Assembly (NCBI GenBank): GCA_964370205.1
Contig: CAYJIK010000075.1
Span: forward strand, 1-9,758
Origin: DAMCAP01 sp964370205
GTDB taxonomy: Bacteria; Bacillota; Clostridia; Oscillospirales; Ruminococcaceae
DNA length: 9,758 nucleotides
Reading direction: 5' to 3'
Shown: one piece after another, positions 1 to 5,911 of the stretch
How positions within the stretch are numbered: the first letter of the stretch is position 1
Layout of the letters: each line of letters begins with the position of its first letter
Translations under genes and position numbers: made by a program
Notes under the pieces: model-generated
The model's input: the letters and a program-made list of their open reading frames with translations, nothing else
Database searches by the model: none
What the model was told of the DNA's origin: nothing

Positions 1-65
1 ATCATGTTTAAGAAAAATATATTAGCTATAAATGTCTTAAAGTACATTCTACTTGCTGAAAACAT
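1..65 (-). CDS. Candidate 5' end of a leftward gene, cut by the window edge
   Basis: An ATG (65-63, minus strand) opens a frame that stays open to the window edge, giving 21 codons (MFSASRMYFKTFIANIFF then LNM). It is preceded by GAGGT (74-70) four bases upstream. A good minus-strand promoter lies at 137-110, which would give a 5' untranslated region of about 40 bases. These three signals in the right order are the only support; the peptide is too short to assign a family. The hydrophobic, aromatic-rich start could be a signal or membrane segment. The alternative is that this is chance and the region is non-coding. Confidence 0.4.
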   Translation of the reverse strand, partial: MFSASRMYFKTFIANIFFLNM

Positions 66-109
66 AGCAACCTCACATAAGTAATTTGGTAGCCAAAACC
101 ACCACATCC

Positions 110-137
110 ATTATACCATTCTTTGGGGTGTTTGCAA
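110..137 (-). promoter_or_regulatory. Leftward sigma-A-type promoter with extended -10
   Basis: On the minus strand, TTGCAA (137-132) is followed after 16 bases by a perfect TATAAT (115-110). The -10 is preceded by TGG, so it is an extended TGnTATAAT element. Transcription would start near 103 and run out of the window to the left, divergent from the aldolase gene. This is motif matching only. Confidence 0.5.
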
Positions 138-145
138 CATTTGTT

Positions 146-171
146 TAGATTTTAACAAGCTTTGAAATCTA
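146..171. other. Inverted repeat between two divergent promoters
   Basis: TAGATTTTAA (146-155) and TTTGAAATCTA (161-171) form a 10-pair dyad with one T-G pair around a short loop containing AAGCTT. There is no T-run on either side in terminator orientation. It sits between the leftward promoter (110-137) and the rightward one (191-219), where an operator shared by both genes would lie. The regulatory role is inferred from position alone. Confidence 0.3.
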
Positions 172-190
172 TGAAAAATCTCGCCATGGG

Positions 191-219
191 TGGACATTTT
201 CTTTGGTGCGTGGTATTCT
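191..219 (+). promoter_or_regulatory. Probable promoter of the aldolase leader
   Basis: TGGACA (191-196) and TATTCT (214-219) are separated by 17 bases. The -35 matches the sigma-A consensus at five of six positions and the -10 at four of six. Initiation near 226 would start the transcript just before the conserved leader that begins at 231, so the promoter position fits the leader. No transcript data are available. Confidence 0.45.
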
Positions 220-230
220 GTAAACAATGA

Positions 231-386
231 CACTAAAACGAAAGGCGGTATCAGTTTGAAAATAAGATTTTCAAACAACGATTTTAATCGTTTGCTGTTA
301 TTGTGCTCATCGGCACGGCCTCAGTTTTTTGGCATATAGCGATATGCCAAAAAAACATATAAAACTTGCAGAAAGGAATTGTTATT
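231..386 (+). promoter_or_regulatory. Structured 5' leader A (related to the cmk leader)
   Basis: This 156-base untranslated leader of the aldolase gene holds several hairpins in order. H1 is GTTTGAAAAT/ATTTTCAAAC with loop AAG (254-276). An extra AACGAT/ATCGTT hairpin (277-292) follows. H2 is GTGC-TCATCG-GCAC (303-316). Then come the linker GGCCTCA (317-323) and H3, TTTTTTGGCATAT/ATATGCCAAAAAA with loop AGCG (325-354). Last are AAAAC and TGCAGAAAGG, which contains the ribosome-binding site (370-376), 10 bases before the ATG. The leader aligns along nearly its whole length with the cmk leader at 9513-9655, apart from the extra hairpin. I do not recognise it as a lysine or other known riboswitch. 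Confidence 0.7.
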
Positions 387-1271
387 ATGAAAAAAATAAG
401 CGGTATCCTCCCACCTGTGCTTACTCCGTTCAAGAAAAACGGTGACGTGAACTTTGATGCGTTCAGCAAAAACCTACAAAAATGGAATGGTGATAAACTG
501 GGCGGCTATTTAATTTTAGGCTCGAACAGTGAAACTGTCTATCTGACTGACGAAGAAAAGGTAGAGATTTTAAAACTGGGCAAAGAAGTCGCCACCCCTG
601 ACCGCTTTTTAATGGCAGGCACAGGCTGTGACAGCATACGTGAAACTATCCGCCAGACTAACAAAGCGGCGGAGATCGGCTACGACGCCGCACTTGTGCT
701 TACGCCGTTCTATTATTCCTCCGCTATGAACGACAAGGCAATAATCAAGTACTTTACCGAGGTGGCGGACGCTTCGGATATCCCTGTACTTATATACAAC
801 GTGCCAAAGTTTACGCATGTGAATGTCCCTGTGTCGGCGGTCAAAACACTGTCACAGCACCCCAACATTGTAGGTATGAAGGACTCGACGGGCGATGTCC
901 CCCAGATGGCTACATGGAAGCGCACTGTCCCCGATGATTTTAACCTGATAGTCGGTACAGCGTCAGCACTTTTCCCTGCACTGACACTTGGCGTAAATGC
1001 CGGTATACTGGCGCTTGCGAACACTCACCCCAACGAGTGCACCGAGGTGATGGAGTTATTCCATAAGGGCGAGACAGAAAAGTCGTACAACCTCTATCAG
1101 AAGCTGTTCCCGATAAATACCGCCATAACAGCCACATACGGTATAGCAGGGCTTAAGTATATGGCGGAGCTATGCGGTTACATTGGCGGACACGTCCGCT
1201 CACCGCTGAGTGATGTGGGGGATGAGGCAAAAGCACAGCTGGAAGCCATTCTGAAGAATGCAGATTTATAA
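387..1271 (+). CDS. DHDPS/NAL-family class I aldolase, HOGA-like
   Basis: This 294-residue protein is a TIM-barrel Schiff-base aldolase of the dihydrodipicolinate synthase/N-acetylneuraminate lyase family. The Schiff-base lysine is K165 in GMKDS and the conserved tyrosine is Y137 in YNVP; GSNSE (45-49) replaces the usual GTTGE/GSNGE loop. The overall motif set (GSN-E, LSQHPNIVGMKDS-GD, GI-GLK, GY-GG--R-PL near the C terminus) resembles 4-hydroxy-2-oxoglutarate aldolase more than DapA. The arginine that follows YNVP in DapA (R138 in E. coli, substrate carboxylate) is Phe142 here, which argues against true lysine biosynthesis. The substrate is therefore probably a 2-oxo acid aldol that splits to pyruvate plus an aldehyde, but it is not settled by sequence. 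The ATG at 387 was chosen over the in-frame TTG at 366 because AGAAAGG lies 10 bases upstream of it. The gene is monocistronic, between its own leader and a terminator. Confidence 0.85.
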   Translation: MKKISGILPPVLTPFKKNGDVNFDAFSKNLQKWNGDKLGGYLILGSNSETVYLTDEEKVEILKLGKEVATPDRFLMAGTGCDSIRETIRQTNKAAEIGYDAALVLTPFYYSSAMNDKAIIKYFTEVADASDIPVLIYNVPKFTHVNVPVSAVKTLSQHPNIVGMKDSTGDVPQMATWKRTVPDDFNLIVGTASALFPALTLGVNAGILALANTHPNECTEVMELFHKGETEKSYNLYQKLFPINTAITATYGIAGLKYMAELCGYIGGHVRSPLSDVGDEAKAQLEAILKNADL

Positions 1272-1287
1272 TGTTTATCTTAAAAGG

Positions 1288-1318
1288 AAAAACGGATTGC
1301 CTTAGCAATCCGTTTTTT
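1288..1318. terminator. Bidirectional intrinsic terminator between convergent genes
   Basis: AAAAACGGATTGC (1288-1300), loop CTTA, then GCAATCCG followed by a T-run (1305-1318) form a 13-pair hairpin. The T-run serves the aldolase on the plus strand. The A-run on the left side becomes a T-run for the minus-strand gene ending at 1328, so one hairpin can end both convergent transcripts. Confidence 0.9.
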
Positions 1319-1327
1319 GCATTAAAG

Positions 1328-2371
1328 CTACAGAGCCGCACCGGTGCCTACGTTAGGCTTGTCGGTATCTGTATCTGTGTCGGTGTCAGTGTCTGTGTCA
1401 GGGTCTGTAGTTGTTGTTATAGGAGTGTCTGTAATAACGAAACGTCCCAGCTGGTTTGTGTTGAAGGTCAGCCACATATCGTCTTCGTCATAAGAGGACT
1501 CTATTGGGGAAAGTCCGCCGTTCTGGTAACGGTATACAAAGAAGTTGCCGTCATAATCATCAGCAAAGTAGTATGCGTTGATCTTCATAGAACCGTTGGA
1601 GGTAAAGGAAGGGTTTGCGGGGAAGCCGAAGAACTCAAAGTTGTTATCTTCGTAAGCGGAGAGCACTTCCTTTATACCTGCGCCGTTGTTCAGCATGTTG
1701 ATGTTGTCCATGTCGGTAACGTTAACATCGTATTCCCAGTCACCGTTAGGGTCGGTAAACGTTACTCGTCTGTAGTTGTTTAGGTTTGCAATGGTTTCGA
1801 GCTGATCTTCTGTGAATACAGGTCTGTCAGGGTCAACTATGATATAGTCACCCTCGGACAGGCTGTCGATATAATCGTCATCAGCTTCTCTGTAACCTGT
1901 GCTAAAGGTGAGCACCACTGTGTCTACAGTTGTGGAGTTAGACTTGTCAATAAGCTGCATGGTGTACTCTTCCTCGGTGGTGGATGTTGGGTAACCGTCC
2001 TTAACTATGGCTACAATATAGTACATGCCGGATATCTTTGTCAGCGAGAACTTGCTCATTGTAGTTCCTCTACCGGTCTTGGTTATTCTCAGCGAATAGT
2101 CATCCAGTATTTCGTCTGTCAGATCCACAGTGGCACGTGCTACAGCCGACTCTGTTGTAGCTGTAAGCTTAACAGGGAAACGATACTCTTCGCCGGGTGT
2201 AAGCACTTCGGTAGTTAGCTCCAGACCGTCCTCGTCCGGCTCTAAAATGATTGCGCTGGGGATAGTTACTACATCGTCGGCAGTCAGCTCAATGCCCGGT
2301 GAGGCGTATGCGCCTGTAGCTGCCAGAAGCATGAACGCAAATGCAAGCGTTGTGCTTATAAATTTTTTCAT
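1328..2371 (-). CDS. Secreted protein of unknown function with Thr-Asp repeat tail
   Basis: The 347-residue product starts with a clear Sec signal peptide (residues 1-23, cleavage probably after AYA before SPGIE). The mature part is acidic and looks beta-rich. An N-terminal half (about 25-170) is followed by a segment (about 190-310) with the pattern FFGFPANPSF, MKINAYYF, FFVYRYQNGGL, LGRFVITD. I recall that pattern from clostridial secreted hypothetical proteins but cannot name a domain. The tail is a run of Thr/Pro-Asp pairs ending in KPNVGTGAAL. That ending resembles the NPNTG-type sorting or linker motifs of ruminococcal surface proteins, but no hydrophobic helix or basic tail follows; the stop comes at once and then the terminator. 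It is probably released or loosely attached. The start is fixed by TAGGAGGA eight bases upstream. Confidence 0.75.
   Translation of the reverse strand: MKKFISTTLAFAFMLLAATGAYASPGIELTADDVVTIPSAIILEPDEDGLELTTEVLTPGEEYRFPVKLTATTESAVARATVDLTDEILDDYSLRITKTGRGTTMSKFSLTKISGMYYIVAIVKDGYPTSTTEEEYTMQLIDKSNSTTVDTVVLTFSTGYREADDDYIDSLSEGDYIIVDPDRPVFTEDQLETIANLNNYRRVTFTDPNGDWEYDVNVTDMDNINMLNNGAGIKEVLSAYEDNNFEFFGFPANPSFTSNGSMKINAYYFADDYDGNFFVYRYQNGGLSPIESSYDEDDMWLTFNTNQLGRFVITDTPITTTTDPDTDTDTDTDTDTDKPNVGTGAAL
1361..1408 (-). repeat. Eight in-frame hexamer repeats coding Thr/Pro-Asp
   Basis: Eight contiguous hexamers, of the form ACN-GAY when read on the minus strand (one is CCT-GAC), encode an alternating Thr-Asp linker with one Pro. 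The copies differ at wobble positions, so this is an aged or selected repeat, not a fresh microsatellite. Because the unit is six bases, copy-number change would alter linker length without shifting the frame. Confidence 0.8.
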
Positions 2372-2441
2372 TTGGTGATTCCTCCTAAAAGCTTCCGGAA
2401 TTTAATCGCCCGGTTGTCACCGCTGTGTGCGGCGTATTCTT

Positions 2442-2471
2442 ATTATAACTCGCATTTCCCTTTTCTTTACA
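2442..2471 (-). promoter_or_regulatory. Probable promoter of the secreted-protein gene
   Basis: A perfect TATAAT (2447-2442, minus strand) lies about 70 bases upstream of the ATG at 2371. The best -35 is the weak TGTAAA (2471-2466) with an 18-base spacer. The leader that follows contains a small CCGC/GCGG hairpin (about 2420-2432). The weak -35 may mean activator dependence, but that is a guess. Confidence 0.4.
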
Positions 2472-2524
2472 GGTTGTTTTTGGTAATTACATGATTTTGT
2501 CTGGGATATTAAACTTTACACCAC

Positions 2525-2560
2525 TAAAAAGGGATATACGTGCTACATACGTATATCCCT
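2525..2560 (-). terminator. Intrinsic terminator downstream of the DHHW gene
   Basis: On the minus strand a perfect 12-pair stem, AGGGATATACGT/ACGTATATCCCT (2560-2530) with a 7-base loop, runs into a T-run (2530-2526). It lies about 55 bases after the DHHW stop and would end the lipoprotein-MBOAT-DHHW transcript before the secreted-protein gene. Confidence 0.75.
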
Positions 2561-2571
2561 CGCATCTTAAC

Positions 2572-2604
2572 GCAAAAGCTATACATATCAATGATAGCTT
2601 TTGC
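2572..2604 (-). other. Second perfect hairpin just after the DHHW stop
   Basis: GCAAAAGCTAT (2572-2582) and ATAGCTTTTGC (2594-2604) form a perfect 11-pair stem with an 11-base loop, ten bases beyond the stop codon. No T-run follows on the minus strand, so it is not a standard terminator. It could protect the 3' end of the operon mRNA or act in tandem with the terminator at 2525-2560. Confidence 0.5.
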
Positions 2605-2614
2605 ATAAAAACGT

Positions 2615-3742
2615 CTAATATCCCATGCGGACTATATTAACATCACTGCTCAAATTTTGGAAACTGTATAGCACGAGTATCTCGTCAAAGCTGTTTTCTG
2701 CGATAAATTCACTTAGAGGTGTCGCAAGTGAACGTAAATCAACCACGGTGACAGTGGAGAAATTCTCGGTGAGGAACGGTGTGAAGCTGTTACCGTAAGA
2801 GTCCTTTAGCACCAGTATGCTCTTGTCAGTGGTGGCATTTTCATTTTCAATCACTGTCACGCCGTTATTACCCCACAAGAACATGGCGTACATATCACGG
2901 GTGTCGAGCTTTTCCAAGTCGTAAAGCCCGTTTTTTTCCTCACCGTCCACTGTGACACTGTCAACGGGCACGTCGTACCATGAGAAAACGTCAGACTCTG
3001 CTCCGAACAGCTTTGCTTTGCTGTAATATGTCCCATAGAAGCCGTCACGCTCATGTAACAGTCCGCTGTCGGGTAGAGAACTACCCATTGATAGGCTGTC
3101 CATATAGGCACTGTAGGTGAGGTATGCGCCGTAGATTGTCCAGTGGTGGTCGGTTTTGTAGTAGATGTAGTCGGTGCTGTGTGGGGTGAGTGTGCTGTGG
3201 ACATCTACTGTGTTGCCACCACTGTCGGTGACTGTATCGTAAAAGTCGGAGATGTAACTGAGCTGGTCTATGCCGGGGAAAGCGGTGGGGACGATGTTAT
3301 CGGGTAACACCTCGTAGGAGGAGGGGACAGTCATCACAGTGACGTTGTGGCTGTCCGCATACGAACTTACAAAGTCGGCAATTACTCCTGTGTTGCGTTC
3401 ATACCTATCAGTGTCCAGCTCAGTGAACTTCTCGAACATATAGCCGTCACCACCGTATGAAATGCCGTTGTTTTCTATCTTTAAAAGCATCGCTTCGCTA
3501 ATAGACTTGAGCGATATCCACTGATCACGCATAAAAAACTGGTCGTTCACATACTCCTCCAGTTTGGGGGTGTACGAGTTGTCGAGTAGACTTGAAATGC
3601 TAAAACTCGGCAGCTGTGCCAGATAGCGGTTTTCAAGCTCGCTCATGTCCTGTGACGGTGTTACAATGTTGATGATAAAACCACCTAGTATAAATAGCAC
3701 AAACAGTACCGTTACAGGATATTTTTTAAGGTTTTCTTTCAT
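2615..3742 (-). CDS. DHHW-family protein, probable O-acetylation partner of MBOAT
   Basis: This 375-residue protein has one N-terminal membrane helix (about 9-28), probably an uncleaved anchor, with the rest outside the cell. The family motif TDHHW (197-201) lies in a context like the Asp-His pair of AlgJ/AlgX-type SGNH acetyltransferases. KDSYGNSF (313-320) holds the likely nucleophile, Ser315. In alginate-type systems the MBOAT protein passes acetyl groups across the membrane and an AlgJ/X-like enzyme puts them on the exported polymer. That is the inferred role here; the polymer is unknown and no glycosyltransferases are in the window. The gene follows the MBOAT gene by 47 bases. The start is set by AAGAAAGG (3758-3751) eight bases upstream. 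Confidence 0.85.
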   Translation of the reverse strand: MKENLKKYPVTVLFVLFILGGFIINIVTPSQDMSELENRYLAQLPSFSISSLLDNSYTPKLEEYVNDQFFMRDQWISLKSISEAMLLKIENNGISYGGDGYMFEKFTELDTDRYERNTGVIADFVSSYADSHNVTVMTVPSSYEVLPDNIVPTAFPGIDQLSYISDFYDTVTDSGGNTVDVHSTLTPHSTDYIYYKTDHHWTIYGAYLTYSAYMDSLSMGSSLPDSGLLHERDGFYGTYYSKAKLFGAESDVFSWYDVPVDSVTVDGEEKNGLYDLEKLDTRDMYAMFLWGNNGVTVIENENATTDKSILVLKDSYGNSFTPFLTENFSTVTVVDLRSLATPLSEFIAENSFDEILVLYSFQNLSSDVNIVRMGY

Positions 3743-3789
3743 AATCCATGCCTTTCTTACACTGTATTTAGGTGTGAAACATTGTGACT

Positions 3790-5166
3790 TTAAAACCTAA
3801 AGTACAGGAAGGGGTTGTAGGTTGCGTCAACAAGATACGCTACCGATAGTGTGAACAGTACACCGAAGAAGAGCGGAGCAAGCAGTGCGTGCTTCTCTAT
3901 CTTCTCGTAGAGCGGCTTAAGGACAGGTGTACAGGTGATGCCTGCAACGATAAAGGTCACACCATAGTTGCGGAGGTAGTAAATCCAGTCACTACCAAAG
4001 TCAAACGAGAACAACCTACCGATAAACACACCAAGGGAGGCTATATCAATAATATCGAATATCGCCCAGCTTATACAGAGGAAGAACCAAATGTAGATGT
4101 GTGAGAATATTTTGTGTTTTTCAAGAAACGGCATGAGGAACATTCTCTCAAGTGATAAGAACACAAAGAAGAACAGACCCCACAGCACAAAGTTCCAGTT
4201 TGCACCGTGCCAAAACCCTGTACACGCCCACACGATAAACAGGTTAACGTAGTTTCGCACCTTGCCTTTGCGGTTGCCGCCGAGAGGGAAGTAGAGATAC
4301 TCCCGAAACCACGAGCCGAGGGTCATGTGCCAACGTCGCCAAAACTCGGTCATTGAACGGGAAATATAGGGGAAGTCAAAGTTTTTCGGGAACCTAAAGC
4401 CCATAATCCGCCCAAGTCCTATAGCCATAAGCGAATAACCCGAAAAATCAAAGTAAATCTGAAAGTGGAAGGCAAGGATGGACAGCCACGCCATCGGCAT
4501 GGACAACTCCCCAAAACCGAGCAGCTGCGCTTCATCCCACAACAGCCCGAGATTGTTGGCGATAAGAACCTTACTCGCCACCCCCATGATAAACAGCTTA
4601 ACACCCTCGTTTACATCGTCCATATTAAACTTACGCTCGGTAAGCTCACGCTTAATGTCTGTGTAACGGACAATAGGTCCTGCGATAAGCTGAGGGAACA
4701 GTACGACGAACGCACCGAAGTTTATGATGTTCTTCTCAGCCGGTACTTTATTCATATACACGTCGATGGTGTAGGACATTGTCTGGAATGTGTAAAAACT
4801 GATGCCAAGCGGCAGAGTGATTTCCAAGAGTGGTATCGAGGTGGAAAGCAGAGCGTTTATATTGCTGATAAAGAAGTCGGTGTACTTGAAAAAGCCCAGC
4901 ATACCGAGGTTGTACACCACCGATATAATAAGGGCGACACGCATCTTAAACCTGTTACCACGGTGCTTCTCTATATACCCCGAGGCAAAGAAGTCCACCA
5001 CAATAGAGGCTATCATTATCGGAAAGTAGCGTACCTCCCCCCACGAATAGAACACAAGGCTGAGTAAGATTAAGAGAAGGTTCCTATGCTTTTCCGGTGT
5101 TATAAAGTAGAGTAAAAACGCTATGGGCATAAACCAGAACAAAAACAGTATACTGGAAAAAACCAT
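3790..5166 (-). CDS. MBOAT-family membrane O-acyltransferase (AlgI/DltB type)
   Basis: A 458-residue polytopic membrane protein starting with the typical MVFSSILFLFWF. Family landmarks in order are GISFYTFQTMSY (121-132), FPQLIAGPIVR (157-167), FDFSGYS (239-245), EFWRRWHMTLGSWFREY (274-290) and GFWHGANW (317-324). His320 is the expected catalytic histidine and His280 the second conserved one. Length and order match full-length AlgI homologues, so it is probably active in moving acetyl groups to an extracellular polysaccharide. Its neighbours (DUF4358 lipoprotein upstream, DHHW downstream) form a known clostridial set. Unlike its neighbours it has no Shine-Dalgarno close to the ATG. A strong hairpin and a TATAAT lie directly upstream instead. 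The start is supported by homology. Confidence 0.92.
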   Translation of the reverse strand: MVFSSILFLFWFMPIAFLLYFITPEKHRNLLLILLSLVFYSWGEVRYFPIMIASIVVDFFASGYIEKHRGNRFKMRVALIISVVYNLGMLGFFKYTDFFISNINALLSTSIPLLEITLPLGISFYTFQTMSYTIDVYMNKVPAEKNIINFGAFVVLFPQLIAGPIVRYTDIKRELTERKFNMDDVNEGVKLFIMGVASKVLIANNLGLLWDEAQLLGFGELSMPMAWLSILAFHFQIYFDFSGYSLMAIGLGRIMGFRFPKNFDFPYISRSMTEFWRRWHMTLGSWFREYLYFPLGGNRKGKVRNYVNLFIVWACTGFWHGANWNFVLWGLFFFVFLSLERMFLMPFLEKHKIFSHIYIWFFLCISWAIFDIIDIASLGVFIGRLFSFDFGSDWIYYLRNYGVTFIVAGITCTPVLKPLYEKIEKHALLAPLFFGVLFTLSVAYLVDATYNPFLYFRF

Positions 5167-5174
5167 AATATGTT

Positions 5175-5210
5175 ATTATAGGGCGGCGAAACCTTTAGGT
5201 GTCACCGCCC
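5175..5210 (-). promoter_or_regulatory. Strong hairpin abutting a TATAAT eight bases before the MBOAT ATG
   Basis: On the minus strand GGGCGGTGA (5210-5202) pairs with TCGCCGCCC (5189-5181), with one G-U, and the inner ACC/GGT also pairs. The only nearby Shine-Dalgarno-like AAAGG is inside this hairpin, about 25 bases from the ATG. Directly after the stem comes TATAAT (5180-5175), then eight bases, then ATG. GTGACA (5205-5200) could serve as a -35 with a long 19-base spacer. No U-run follows the stem, so it is a poor terminator. Options are a leaderless internal transcript, an attenuator/processing site, or translational coupling. Confidence 0.45.
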
Positions 5211-5232
5211 ATCTCCCTTTTAGAAGTTGTTG

Positions 5233-5790
5233 TTAGTTGTTGAACATGGAATTTATTGTGGTTTTTGCAAGCTCTACATCATCGCTGAAGTCGGGTGCAT
5301 CCTCTTCACCTTCTTCAAACACGCCTACGCAGATGAAGAACACATAGTCACCCTTTACGTACACTTCCGCACTGTTTGCACGCTCTAGCGAGCCGCTTAC
5401 AGGGTAGAACTCGTACTGTGTGATAAGGTCTTGCTTCATCTTGAGCAGAGCTTCTTCAATAGTAGCAGCTTTGCCTTCGACAGCTTTAACAGCAATAAAT
5501 CTATCTGAGTTTGTCATGGACATGGAGGTCATACCCACGAACTCATCAACGTCATCCATGTTAATGTCGCTAAAGTCGGTAAGGAACTTTTCGTCGATGT
5601 CTGCACGCATCATTACTGAGCCGTATTCAAAGCTGTGCTTTTCGTTAAATGCGTCGTCCACCGCTTTTACGACGTCCGAGAGTGTAGTGTTTTCGAGTAG
5701 CTGGTTAGTGGTGTCCCCCGAAGTGGTGGAACAGCCTGCGAATATCCCCATTACCAGAAGTAGTGCGAGAAGAATAAGTGACTTTTTCAT
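5233..5790 (-). CDS. DUF4358-type lipoprotein
   Basis: The 185-residue product has a lipoprotein signal: a basic start, a leucine-rich helix and the lipobox FAGC with Cys20 as the modified residue. A Ser/Thr linker follows. The body matches my recollection of DUF4358: a long helix with KAVEGKAATIEEALLKMKQ (about 103-121), then tyrosine- and glycine-containing strands (EVYVKGDYVFFICVG) and a C-terminal helix. DUF4358 lipoproteins commonly sit beside MBOAT and DHHW genes in Clostridia, as here, so it is probably an accessory in surface-polymer modification on the outer face of the membrane; no activity is known. CGAAAGG lies 13 bases before the ATG. Confidence 0.8.
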   Translation of the reverse strand: MKKSLILLALLLVMGIFAGCSTTSGDTTNQLLENTTLSDVVKAVDDAFNEKHSFEYGSVMMRADIDEKFLTDFSDINMDDVDEFVGMTSMSMTNSDRFIAVKAVEGKAATIEEALLKMKQDLITQYEFYPVSGSLERANSAEVYVKGDYVFFICVGVFEEGEEDAPDFSDDVELAKTTINSMFNN

Positions 5791-5911
5791 TTTTGTTACC
5801 GTGCCTTTCGTTTACATAATATGTTTGTTTTATTATTACCGCAAAACTTTGCTATACTTATCATTTTTAATCTTGCTTAGGCAGTTTAAGATGATTTGTG
5901 CAACAAACTAT

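Noticed and set aside
4..84. Plus-strand frame of 26 codons starting MFKKNILA and ending TAA at 82-84, open to the left edge
   Set aside because: No ribosome-binding site is visible and it lies opposite a better-supported leftward gene start. It could be the end of a longer upstream gene, but nothing in it is recognisable.
231..386. Lysine riboswitch upstream of a dapA-like gene
   Set aside because: The leader is too short and has three or four simple hairpins, not a five-helix junction; the conserved lysine-riboswitch blocks are not visible. The same leader also precedes cmk, and the enzyme is probably not DapA.
1361..1408. CRISPR-like or microsatellite array
   Set aside because: The unit is six bases, contiguous, in frame with a coding region and encodes a Thr-Asp linker. 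There are no spacers, and wobble differences show coding constraint.
1271..1783. 170-codon plus-strand frame after the aldolase
   Set aside because: It overlaps the terminator and lies antisense to the signal-peptide-bearing secreted protein; the Val/Cys-rich sequence comes from the reverse of the Thr-Asp repeats and acidic codons.
4465..5067. 200-codon plus-strand frame
   Set aside because: It is antisense to the MBOAT gene, whose motifs are complete; the product is low-complexity charged sequence with no domain and no ribosome-binding site was evident.
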